Shown piece after piece: positions 1 to 7,518 of a stretch of 64,000 nt of DNA. Source of the DNA: Frateuria_A sp035695185 (lineage in GTDB: Bacteria; Pseudomonadota; Gammaproteobacteria; Xanthomonadales; Rhodanobacteraceae); NCBI RefSeq assembly GCF_035695185.1, contig NZ_DASSES010000015.1, positions 19,174 to 83,173 of the forward strand. The letters run 5' to 3'. Both the position numbers and the translations under genes were made by a program. The notes beneath the pieces are model-generated. The model did not search any database. It was given only the letters and a program-made list of their open reading frames with translations, and was not told where the DNA came from. Each line of letters opens with the position of its first letter. Position 1 is the first letter of the stretch.

Positions 1-413
1 TTGCGCACGATCTTGAGCGAATCCTCGATCGCCTGCGCACCACCCACGTTGAAGTGCACGCGGCCCCGGCGCCCGAACTTGCCTTCCACGTCCAGCGCGA
101 TCGCCTTGGCCAGCTCGATGCGCGTCTGGTGCAGGTACTGGCTGGCCACCTGCGGCAGCAGGTCGATCTGCTGCTTGAGCACGCCGTTGAGGCGCGGGTT
201 GGCGTAGCCGAAGTTGACCGCCGAGTACCACATCTGCAGGTCGAGGAACGGCACCTCGGCGCTGTCGTACATGTAGCTGCCTTCGCAGCGGCGGAAGATC
301 TTGGGCGGGTCGACGTAATGGACCGTGTCGCCGAAGGAGCTGTAGCGCGCCTCGTCGGCCAGCAGTTGCGCGTCGTCGATCACCAGGGAGGCGAGCTTGT
401 CGAAAGCGGTCAT
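1..413 (-). CDS. Class III (PLP-dependent) aminotransferase, N-terminal part
   Basis: The reverse strand reads open from an ATG at 413 to the window edge (about 137 residues), so the C-terminal part is missing. It begins MTAFDKLASLVIDDAQ and includes FNVGGAQAIEDSLKIVR, which matches the segment of class III aminotransferases where the phosphate of PLP is bound near a GGxxAxE motif. The PLP lysine lies beyond the edge. The substrate cannot be told. It starts 15 bp after the stop of the HAD phosphatase gene, so the two are probably co-transcribed. The family call is fairly secure; the pathway is not. Confidence 0.75.
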   Translation of the reverse strand, partial: MTAFDKLASLVIDDAQLLADEARYSSFGDTVHYVDPPKIFRRCEGSYMYDSAEVPFLDLQMWYSAVNFGYANPRLNGVLKQQIDLLPQVASQYLHQTRIELAKAIALDVEGKFGRRGRVHFNVGGAQAIEDSLKIVR

Positions 414-428
414 CGGGGTTCCGGAAGG

Positions 429-1136
429 TCAGGCAGGCAGGGGAGAGGGCGCGGGCAGGGCGGGCGGCTCGGCGAGGCTGCCGTCGAGCAGCGCGGGCAG
501 CAGGGCGAGGGCCTCGTCGAAGCCGGTGATGGGGGCGTACGGAATGCCGGCGGCGCGGCAGTGCTCGATCAGCCGGTGCTTGGCGAAGACGAAGTCCACG
601 CGGTCGGCTACGCAGAAATCCGAGGCGCCATCGCCGATCAGCAGGACCTTGCGCGTGCCACCGGCGGAGGCCGCCTCGGCGCAGGCGCACTTGCAGGTGC
701 CGCTCGCGCAGCCCGGCGCACCGAAAGGCGACTCCAGCTGCCAGCGCTGCGGTGGCGTGGCCGGGAAAAGCCGGTTGGCCGCGACCGGCAGCCCGTCCAG
801 GCCCTGGCGGCGAAGAAGCTGCCCGATCGCGTAGTCCAGGCCGTCGCTGACGATCCGCAGCGGAAGCCCGCGCTCGCGGGCGATTGCCACGAAGCGGGCG
901 AAGCCGTGGTCGATGGACAGCTCCTCCAGGTGTGCATCCAGCTCCCCGCGGCTCATGTCCAGCAGCGCCACCTGGCCACGCATGCAGGCGCCCGAGCCGA
1001 TGCGCCCGGCCCGCCAGTCGCGCTCGAGCTGCTCCCAGCCCGGGCGGCCGAAGCGGTCGAGAAGGGAATCGATGACGTCCTCGACGGAAACGGTACCGTC
1101 GAAATCACAAAGAATGGTCCAGCCGGTCGCGCTCAT
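429..1136 (-). CDS. HAD-superfamily (HAD-IB, MtnX/SerB-like) phosphatase
   Basis: 235 residues. HAD motif I is at residues 11-15 (DFDGT), motif II is the IVSDG segment near residue 95, and motif III/IV is the GDGASDFCVAD segment near residue 168. These residues hold Mg2+ and form the phosphoaspartate intermediate. The size and motif spacing fit small HAD-IB phosphatases such as MtnX or phosphoserine phosphatase. A Cys-rich stretch CASGTCKCAC near residue 145 is typical of a subgroup and could bind a metal. It lies directly upstream of the aminotransferase gene on the same strand, so the two may act on one phosphorylated amino or keto compound. That link is inference. Confidence 0.8.
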   Translation of the reverse strand: MSATGWTILCDFDGTVSVEDVIDSLLDRFGRPGWEQLERDWRAGRIGSGACMRGQVALLDMSRGELDAHLEELSIDHGFARFVAIARERGLPLRIVSDGLDYAIGQLLRRQGLDGLPVAANRLFPATPPQRWQLESPFGAPGCASGTCKCACAEAASAGGTRKVLLIGDGASDFCVADRVDFVFAKHRLIEHCRAAGIPYAPITGFDEALALLPALLDGSLAEPPALPAPSPLPA

Positions 1137-1396
1137 CGAGTCGCACGGGTAGTCAGGCTGGGAGTGACGCTAGCGGGGCGATCTTTCCCCTTCCTTTCCC
1201 TGGCCGCAGGGTGGGAAAGCACCTTGCGGGCCCTGCTTTTGCGTGCCGCTGCGTTCCCTCCGCGCCGAAGTAGCGAGCGCACATCTGACTATTGTGGTCG
1301 CCTTCGCTTGCTGGTCGAACAGCCCCGTGTGCTTTCACCCGCGACGGACGTGGTCGCCCGTAAAAGGCCTTTCCAGTCTCTTCGCGGGAAACAACC

Positions 1397-1700
1397 ATGA
1401 GGTGGTTGGGGTGGATGTTGCTGGCGGCACTCCCTTGCCTTGCGCGCAGCGTGACGCCGGTGACTTCCGGCTGGTGGCGGCCATCTCGCCCGCGGAGGGC
1501 GCATGGACGCTGCAGGGCGGCGCGCCGCAGTGGCAGGACGCTCCGGCCGGCATGGTGCACCTGCGCGTGTTCCCGGAGGACCGCGGCAGCCTGCGGTTCG
1601 TGCCGGGGCTGGACGTGCATGCCCGTTTCCTCGAAGCGGACGGCCAGCGACTGGGCGAGGCGTCGCTGAAGCGATGGAAGCACGGTGCTCGCATTAGTGG
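1397..1700 (+). pseudogene. Frameshifted and truncated exported protein (possible Tp34/iron-transport-like fold)
   Basis: An ATG at 1397 opens a good signal peptide (MRWLGWMLLAALPCLA). About 45 bases later the coding-like frame moves by one base. The neighbouring frame then reads a plausible mature protein (GDFRLVAAISPAEG, then MVHLRVFPED, FVPGLDVHARFLEADG) that fades out near 1700 with no normal C terminus. Neither frame alone looks like a whole gene. The central 'FVPGL...ADG' pattern recalls periplasmic Tp34-type iron-uptake proteins, but this is a weak call. It is either a decayed gene or a sequencing frameshift plus a real truncation. Confidence 0.4.
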
Positions 1701-1905
1701 CGTTACCAGGGCGCCCGGCATAGCTCGCCGCGCACAGCTTGAAGGTCACCGGGCCGGGGCCGGTTGGTACCAGTCAACCGCGTAGCCCTAGCGCATCCGA
1801 CGCCTTGTCCCATCCGCGACATGGATGGTCCTAGGTGCTCGGTTTCATGAAGGCAGGGGGCCGAGCACGCGATTCTTTGGGCGAATAAGAAAAAAGGAAC
1901 CGTGC

Positions 1906-2376
1906 TCAAAAGTTGAGCGTCACCGTGACCACGTCGCTGTAGGTGCCTATATAGGGATTCTGGCCTGCCGGGGCACTGCCATACACGGCATAGTCGGTAT
2001 TGGTACCGGCTCCTCCCACGGTCACGCTGTTGCCGGTGCCGTCGCCCCACACGCTGGAATGGGCGAGGTCGGTGTAAAGGTTGTAGACCAGCTGGTGCGC
2101 ACCGCTCTGCATGATGCGCGACGTGAACGTCCCGGTAAGCCCGGGGCTCAACACGATGGTGTAGGGCGTGCTGACATCACAGGTCACCGTGACGTGTCCC
2201 ACGCTGTCCAGGTTCTGGCTGCTCTGGAAATCGTAACTGCCGAAATTCACGCCCTGGGTGTTGAGTCCGCAGGTGGCGGCGGCCAGTGGTGCGGCTGCCA
2301 GCACGGCGGTTGCTCCGAGAATCCACCTGCCGACACGAGTGGCGGTACGACGCTGGATGTCGGTGGAGCGTCTCAT
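1906..2376 (-). CDS. Spore coat U (SCPU) domain pilin subunit, last gene of the Csu-type operon
   Basis: 156 residues. There is a signal peptide (hydrophobic run LGATAVLAAAPLAAA near residue 20) and then a single SCPU domain with the usual start ATCGLNTQGVNFGSYD. The two cysteines (CGLN, TCDVS) probably form the pilin disulfide. The end, GTYSDVVTVTLNF, has the alternating hydrophobic strand seen at the C terminus of SCPU subunits. The start codon overlaps the usher stop by four bases (ATGA at 2373-2376), so expression is coupled. Position after the usher suggests a minor or tip subunit, as in Csu pili, although a tip adhesin of that system usually has two domains and this has one. Confidence 0.85.
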   Translation of the reverse strand: MRRSTDIQRRTATRVGRWILGATAVLAAAPLAAATCGLNTQGVNFGSYDFQSSQNLDSVGHVTVTCDVSTPYTIVLSPGLTGTFTSRIMQSGAHQLVYNLYTDLAHSSVWGDGTGNSVTVGGAGTNTDYAVYGSAPAGQNPYIGTYSDVVTVTLNF

Positions 2377-5300
2377 GGGCGCACGCCTCTGCAGATTAGG
2401 GGACCGATACGGGGTAGCGGATCATCCGTGGGTGGAAACGCCACGGTCATCGTGCAGGATTGGCCGCGCCAGCTCGCGTGCAGCCGGTTGGCGGCATCGA
2501 GCCCGGTCAGGTAGGCCTCGCCCCGGTAGCCGACCGGAAAAGACGTGGTGCTGCCCTCCAGGGTGATGGTAGCGCCAGCGGGGAGGAAGCTGCCGTCCTC
2601 GAGCTTCACCACGACCATCGCCCCGCGGGAGGCCGTCACCGGGAAGGTCAGCGCGACAGCGCTGCGGCTGTATGGCACCGCGTCCAGCTGCAGCCCCTGG
2701 ATGTCCGCATCCAGCGGGAGATCGGCCTGTTCGATGCGGATCGGGTTGCGCTGGTAGGGGCGTAGCCGGGGTACCAGGGCGTAGCCCTTTTCGTCGGTCA
2801 CGGCTACCGGCTGGTTGTCCGCATAGATCCGCACGCCCGAAAAGCCCGGCACCTGCACCACGGCGAAGCTGTCATCGATATGGCGGCTCGGATACACGCG
2901 GTTGGCAAGCAGCGCGAGACCGCCCCGCACGGACGCCTGGTAGGCGCGCTGCCCCCGGCTTTGCGCGGCGCCGAGGGTGTACGTGCCCACGTCGTTCTGG
3001 AGGGAGAGCTCGGCCAGGCTGGGATCGGCGGGCGAGAGGCCCTTTTGCAGGCGCCATCCGGCACCGCTGCCTGCGGGAAGGTTGTGCTGGTACTGCAGGG
3101 CGCCGCCGGCCGATCCGGTGTGTGCCTGGGCATTGACACTGACGCTGTCGACCAGGCCCAGTGGGGCGGTGAACGTCATCGACACCAGGGTGGAATCGTC
3201 GCCTCCCAGGAAACGCAACGCCGACAGGCTCACATAGCCAAGTTCGCCCACCGCACGACTGTAGCTTGCGCCAAGCAACTCGACGTCTTCCCGCTCGCGG
3301 TAGTCCTGATGCGTGTAGCTCATTCCGAACGAGCCGAGCCCGCGCCTGCCTACGCTGAAGTACGCGGACGACATCTGTCTCGGGGGACGAGCCGGGAGTT
3401 CGTAGCCCAATTGCGAGAAGCGGGGCGTGGTGAACTGGGAACGTGCGCCCCAGCTGAAGTAGGTCGATTGGCGCTGGAAGCCCAGTCCGATCAGGCCGCC
3501 CTGGCCGCCACGGTCGTGGCTCCCGGCGGCCGAGAGGCTCAACACGCCCAGGTTGCCCACCAGGAGGTCGCCGCTCAGGCCCAGCGTCTGCTGGTCGGCC
3601 AGCATCTCGGCGTGCACTTCCCCGGTCAGGTGGTCGGTCAGGCCACGCCGTTCGGTCGCCACGGCCATCGGCTTGCCGTAGTCGTTGCTCGACAGGCCGT
3701 AGTTCCTGCGCTCGAAGCCCAGTTCGTAGGAATAGTCGCGAAGCCCCTTGGCGAGAATGCCGCTGCTTGCGTAGAACGGTTGCGAGACCACCTGCTCACG
3801 CCCCAGCAGGTCGCGTACCACCATGCGGATCTCGCCGGCGCCGGTGACGACCGGGAGATCCTGGATGGTGAAGGGGCCGCTGGGCACTTCGCGCCGCAGC
3901 CGCAGCGCGTCGTTGACGTAGTAATCGACGGTGGAGGGGGCAGCCGCGACGCCATCCACTGTAGGCAGCGGGAAGGTGATGAACGTCGGACGCGTGGCGA
4001 AATTGGTCGCCCATTGCACGCCACCCATGCGCACCGCACGCCCCCATGCGCTGCCACTGCTGATCGTGTCGCCCAGCCGAAGGGTGGCCATGCGGTCGGG
4101 TTCGTCGTGGGTGAAGCTGGTGTCCAGCCGGATCGTCCGCGGATCGCCGCCGCCCTGGCGGGACAACAGAGTGTTGGTGCCGCTGCCCAGCCGTCCGAAT
4201 ACGCCGGTCTCGAACAGGGCGCTGGTCGTGGCGGGACCATGGGCGCCACGGCCAGCGAAGACGTCGTAGTTGAGGTACGCCCCCGGCGGGGAGGGCATCG
4301 GCTGGTCGGGGCCCAGGGACATGCCGCTCAGGCGGTTTTCGGCGAGCGAGGTCACCGGCACATTGATCGAAAGCGTGCCGCCCGACTCGTCGACCTGGTA
4401 GGTCAGGCCCTTGATCGCGGGAAGCGGGCAATAGCTGTCCCCGCCATGCTGGATCTGTTTGGCGCAGCCAACGTCCAGATGCCAGCGCTCGAGATCATCG
4501 GGTTGCACGTAGATCGTGCCGTCGCTTCCCTTCAGGACCAGCGTGGTGTCTTGTGGCGTGCCGTTTACATGTACCTCCAGCCACGCCTCGGCCAGGGCCG
4601 CCTGCGTCGCCACGGGAGGCGGTACGGGGGGAGGCGCGGGAGTGGCGGGCGCCGGCGCCGCTTTCACCACCGGGACAGGCTGCCGGGCCGCTTTCGGGGG
4701 CGTGGTCGCGGGCAGTGCCTGTTCGGGGAACACGTCGACCACGAGACGATGGCCATGACCATCGCCGGGCCCCAGGTTGAAAAGCTGCGGCTCGACGGCA
4801 GCCGGTGCCAGCAGTTCCATCCGCGTGCCCGACGCATCGTGCTCGAGCCGCACCGTCGTCAGGTAGGGGTTGGGACGGATCTTTCCGGGCAGGTCGCGCA
4901 ACGCCTCATCCACGCGTACGTCGCCCAGCTCGATGGACAGCGCACCCGGCGCGGTAGGGCGCACTACGCGAGCCGCGATGGGACGATCGGATTCGAGCAC
5001 CAGCCGCACGCGGTCGGCGGCGATGCCCACCCGCGTGTCCACGACGCGAGCGCTGCCGCCGGTATCCCCCCGTTGCGCAAATGGCGTCAACCTGTCGGAG
5101 CTGACGGCAATCCGCGCTGGCGCCGACGCAGCCGGAGGCGCCGTGGTTGCTTCGCTGGTTTGCGGATGCGCCGGAAACACATCCAATACCAGCCGATCTC
5201 CAAAGCCACCGCCCGCCTTGAGGTTGAACAGCCGCGTGCGCACGGGCCGTCGTGTCGGCAGCACCAGGCGTACGCCCGTGGCGCTGTCCTCGACGATGGC

Positions 5301-5609
5301 GTCGAGAAGGAAGGGGTTGTTCGCGCCGATGGTGCGTTTCAGCCCGGCAAGGACCCGGCCGGCATCGACGTCGTCGAGATCCATCTGCAGCGAGCCGCTG
5401 CTTCCGCCGCCCGTGAGGTGGGCCCGGATCGGTCGGTCGGACTCCAGCACCACGCGGGTATGGTCCGGATCCATGCCGACACGCACGGCCTGTACATGCA
5501 CCGCTGCCAGCAACTGTCCTGGCGATGCAGCCAGCAGCAGGAGGGTTGCGCAGGCTGCACGGCGGTAGCGCGGGGGAGGGATGATGTGCGCTGAGGACAG
5601 ATCATCCAT
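2373..5609 (-). CDS. Csu-type outer-membrane usher with two N-terminal AMIN-like domains
   Basis: About 1078 residues from the ATG at 5609; a GTG at 5708 in the same frame is an alternative start. The ATG was chosen because a signal peptide follows it (RYRRAACATLLLLAASPGQLLA). Residues about 36-150 and 185-295 are two similar AMIN-like units, each with a TRVVLES- or RVRLVLES-like strand near the start and a RLVLDVFP- or RLVVDVFP-type ending. A Pro/Ala-rich linker follows (about 300-340). The rest is a FimD/PapC-class usher: N-terminal domain with CPLPAIKGL, barrel strands, plug, and two C-terminal domains ending in ICRGVRP. Ushers of this family are normally about 800 residues without AMIN, which is otherwise known from amidases and PilQ, where it binds cell wall. 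It lies between chaperone and pilin genes. Confidence 0.85.
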   Translation of the reverse strand: MDDLSSAHIIPPPRYRRAACATLLLLAASPGQLLAAVHVQAVRVGMDPDHTRVVLESDRPIRAHLTGGGSSGSLQMDLDDVDAGRVLAGLKRTIGANNPFLLDAIVEDSATGVRLVLPTRRPVRTRLFNLKAGGGFGDRLVLDVFPAHPQTSEATTAPPAASAPARIAVSSDRLTPFAQRGDTGGSARVVDTRVGIAADRVRLVLESDRPIAARVVRPTAPGALSIELGDVRVDEALRDLPGKIRPNPYLTTVRLEHDASGTRMELLAPAAVEPQLFNLGPGDGHGHRLVVDVFPEQALPATTPPKAARQPVPVVKAAPAPATPAPPPVPPPVATQAALAEAWLEVHVNGTPQDTTLVLKGSDGTIYVQPDDLERWHLDVGCAKQIQHGGDSYCPLPAIKGLTYQVDESGGTLSINVPVTSLAENRLSGMSLGPDQPMPSPPGAYLNYDVFAGRGAHGPATTSALFETGVFGRLGSGTNTLLSRQGGGDPRTIRLDTSFTHDEPDRMATLRLGDTISSGSAWGRAVRMGGVQWATNFATRPTFITFPLPTVDGVAAAPSTVDYYVNDALRLRREVPSGPFTIQDLPVVTGAGEIRMVVRDLLGREQVVSQPFYASSGILAKGLRDYSYELGFERRNYGLSSNDYGKPMAVATERRGLTDHLTGEVHAEMLADQQTLGLSGDLLVGNLGVLSLSAAGSHDRGGQGGLIGLGFQRQSTYFSWGARSQFTTPRFSQLGYELPARPPRQMSSAYFSVGRRGLGSFGMSYTHQDYREREDVELLGASYSRAVGELGYVSLSALRFLGGDDSTLVSMTFTAPLGLVDSVSVNAQAHTGSAGGALQYQHNLPAGSGAGWRLQKGLSPADPSLAELSLQNDVGTYTLGAAQSRGQRAYQASVRGGLALLANRVYPSRHIDDSFAVVQVPGFSGVRIYADNQPVAVTDEKGYALVPRLRPYQRNPIRIEQADLPLDADIQGLQLDAVPYSRSAVALTFPVTASRGAMVVVKLEDGSFLPAGATITLEGSTTSFPVGYRGEAYLTGLDAANRLHASWRGQSCTMTVAFPPTDDPLPRIGPLICRGVRP

Positions 5610-5713
5610 CGGCGACCACGGGAGGCGGGAGTCGCAGAGCGTGGCCAATGCCTTGGGCGATAGCCCGCACCGCCTTGCGCTCCTGCCGTTGGCGGATCGT
5701 CGTCGCACTCGGG

Positions 5714-6439
5714 TTATGGACCGGAGACCGCCAAGTCGGTTTGCAGCGCCTGGTTGTCGGCGTCCATGGCCAGCTTGAGGTGGTCACCCTCCGCCACCGC
5801 GGCATCGACCACCCATTCATGGTTGCTGCCGGAAAGGATGTACACGGGCTTGTCCGACATCGGCAGCCGCTTGCCGCCCTCAGTCGACAGCACGAAACGG
5901 CTCAGGTGTGCGTGCTCGGTGCCAGCGTTGTCGGCCGTGATCTTCAGGTGGCCCGCATCGATGCGAGTGGCGCGCCAGTGCAGGCCCGCGGCGATCGCCG
6001 CAGCGGGCTGGACGAAGACGGGCAGGCTGATCTCCAGCACCACGTGCAGCCCCTGGAATCCGGCACGCGGAGCCGGCGGCACTTCGCGCAGGAACAGCCG
6101 GTAAGTGCGTTCCTTCTGCGCATCCGGCGCGCGGCGGGAACCGACGCGTATGACCTGCGAGCCACCGGCAGGCACGGTGAAGATCGGTGGTGTCGCCAGG
6201 ATGTCGTCCGCCGGGGCGAACACATCCTTGCCGCCCGCTTGCGACCAGGCCATCACCTGGAGCTGGATGGTCGCTGCATCGGCACCGGTGTTGCGCACCG
6301 TGAGGGCCGCGACCCGCTGGTCGGCAGAGAGCGTCGCGCTCACCGGGCCGACCTGGAACGAGCCGGCCCAGGCGTGGCCGACAGCCATAAAAAGAAACGC
6401 CAGGCCGCAAGCGGCCTGGCGTACGCGTGAACGCTTCAT
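5714..6439 (-). CDS. Periplasmic pilus assembly chaperone (PapD/CsuC-like)
   Basis: 241 residues from the ATG at 6439, which gives a clean signal peptide (MKRSRVRQAACGLAFLFMAVGHAWA). The mature protein has the N-terminal chaperone Ig domain with VSATLSADQRVAALTVRN, then TPPIFTVPAGGSQVIRVG and ERTYRLFLREVP, the conserved strands around the pilin-binding cleft (Arg and Lys anchor region). A smaller second domain follows. It would hold pilin subunits in the periplasm by donor-strand complementation and pass them to the usher. The start lies one base after the stop of the upstream pilin gene, so the genes form one operon. Confidence 0.88.
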   Translation of the reverse strand: MKRSRVRQAACGLAFLFMAVGHAWAGSFQVGPVSATLSADQRVAALTVRNTGADAATIQLQVMAWSQAGGKDVFAPADDILATPPIFTVPAGGSQVIRVGSRRAPDAQKERTYRLFLREVPPAPRAGFQGLHVVLEISLPVFVQPAAAIAAGLHWRATRIDAGHLKITADNAGTEHAHLSRFVLSTEGGKRLPMSDKPVYILSGSNHEWVVDAAVAEGDHLKLAMDADNQALQTDLAVSGP

Positions 6440-6440
6440 T

Positions 6441-6965
6441 TCAGAAAGTGACGGTCGCAACGACGGTGTCCGAATAGCTGCCGGAGGCGACATTCTGCCC
6501 CGCGGCGACCGAGCCGTACACCGTGGTGCTCACGGCGGCACCCGTACCGGTGACGGCGGCGCCGGTGCCGGCGGTGTTGCCCCACACCGTGGTGCGGCCT
6601 GAATCGGAGTACAGCTGGTACGACAGGTAATCAGACGCGCCGCTCAGCATGCGGCGGACCGGCGCAGCGTCGGTAGAGCCGGTGTCGGCATTGGCGCCCT
6701 GGCCAAGCGTAATGGTCGCGGCGGCACCGTTGGTGCAGGTGGTGTTGATGGTGCCCGAGCCGGTCAGGTCGGTGCTGGCATTGGTGACGACCGGGTCATA
6801 CGCGCCGAAGGCAAGGCCGCCGCTGGCGTCGATCGTGCAATTGGCGGTCACGCTGGCGGACACCGCCAAGTTGGACGTTGCGGTGGCGGCATAGGCCGTA
6901 CCGCCCAGCGCCGAAAGCGCAATGAGCGTAGTGGCGGCCAGGGCGGACTTGAGAATCTTATTCAT
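6441..6965 (-). CDS. Major SCPU-domain pilin, first gene of the Csu-type operon
   Basis: 174 residues from the ATG at 6965, preceded on the reverse strand by AGGAAAACAGTCAT, a good ribosome site. The signal peptide MNKILKSALAATTLIALSALGGTAYA ends in an AYA|AT cleavage site. The SCPU domain runs from SASVTANCTIDASGGLAFG to SYSDTVVATVTF, with paired cysteines (NCTI, NTTC). Its Ala/Thr/Gly-rich, low-charge composition is typical of major shaft pilins. Being first in the operon also suggests it is the most abundant subunit. A 553-bp upstream gap holds paired CRP-type sites and a leader similar to that of a second pilin-like gene at 32 kb. Confidence 0.88.
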   Translation of the reverse strand: MNKILKSALAATTLIALSALGGTAYAATATSNLAVSASVTANCTIDASGGLAFGAYDPVVTNASTDLTGSGTINTTCTNGAAATITLGQGANADTGSTDAAPVRRMLSGASDYLSYQLYSDSGRTTVWGNTAGTGAAVTGTGAAVSTTVYGSVAAGQNVASGSYSDTVVATVTF

Positions 6966-7015
6966 ATGACTGTTTTCCTGAAAAAGAGCGCGCAAAGGCG
7001 CGGGCAAATGGATGT

Positions 7016-7123
7016 CGACGAGCAAAAGGTCTTGCGCGATGCGGGCCCCTTGTTTGTTCGTTCCCCGTCGATGAGGCAAGCGATGTGCCAGCAGTCCGCT
7101 TGACGATTGAAATCGCTCTCAGG
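7016..7123 (-). promoter_or_regulatory. Conserved leader element upstream of the major pilin (copy 1)
   Basis: The segment lies 50-160 bp upstream of the pilin ATG on the minus strand. It shares ordered blocks with 32468-32575 in front of the second pilin-like gene. In RNA sense the blocks are CCTGAGAGCG, then TGGCACATCGCTTGC, then GACGGGGAACGAA, then TTTGCTCGTCG, against CCTGAGATCGC, TGGCACTTCGCTTGC, GACGGCGAACGAA and TTTGCTCGTCG in copy 2. Coding sequence nearby shows no such similarity. It may be a structured 5' UTR or protein-binding leader. I do not recognise a known riboswitch class; in particular it does not match the c-di-GMP (GEMM-I) core as I know it. Confidence 0.5.
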
Positions 7124-7263
7124 TGATCAGTAGTTGTGATCGATGTCGCATCTTCGCGCTGAATGCGCAGCCAATTGCCGGAATGGCCAAGGGTCAATCT
7201 ATTGACGCCTGGAATAACAAATTGACGGTTTGCAGACGTCCTGCTTTAACAAAAGGGCCATAC

Positions 7264-7302
7264 GTGATTCGCGTCACATTTGTAAAGTGTGATCACCATC
7301 AC
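7264..7302. promoter_or_regulatory. Two tandem CRP/Clp-type sites, 25 bp apart
   Basis: There are two perfect GTGA-N6-TCAC palindromes, at 7264-7277 and 7289-7302, with centres 25 bp apart. This is the CRP-family consensus; in Xanthomonads the CRP homologue Clp binds similar sites and is inhibited by c-di-GMP (established for Xanthomonas Clp, not shown here). They lie about 300 bp upstream of the minus-strand pilin operon and about 215 bp upstream of the plus-strand kinase gene, so either or both may be controlled. The same arrangement recurs at 32712-32750. The rest of the 6966-7518 gap is AT-richer promoter-like sequence with no gene that I can support. Confidence 0.65.
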
Positions 7303-7518
7303 GCTTCGAGCGCACTGTCGATGCCGGACCCATCGCAGCATGCCGGTAACGCGCCTGCGGCATGGGCCGCCGGCCTCAAAAACGCTGTGCGAGTGCCGAC
7401 AGCGAGGGTACGGCATGGGGCTCGCCGGGTTTTTCCGCGCTTTGTGCGGCTGTCTGGCACGCGTCTTGCGCACGATAGGGCGCCGCATCCTTTCGACGCG
7501 CTCGCCCAGAAAAAGCCA

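Noticed and set aside
54..1400. Long plus-strand reading frame over the aminotransferase/HAD region
   Set aside because: It is antisense to genes with clear family motifs on the other strand, and its composition is the usual Arg/Gly/Ala-rich shadow of GC-rich coding DNA.
2880..5594. 904-codon plus-strand frame opposite the usher
   Set aside because: No family motif, starts and ends inside the usher gene, and mirrors its third-position GC bias.
7016..7123. c-di-GMP-I (GEMM) riboswitch
   Set aside because: The known core blocks of that class are not present in the leader in either orientation, so it is reported as an unassigned leader.
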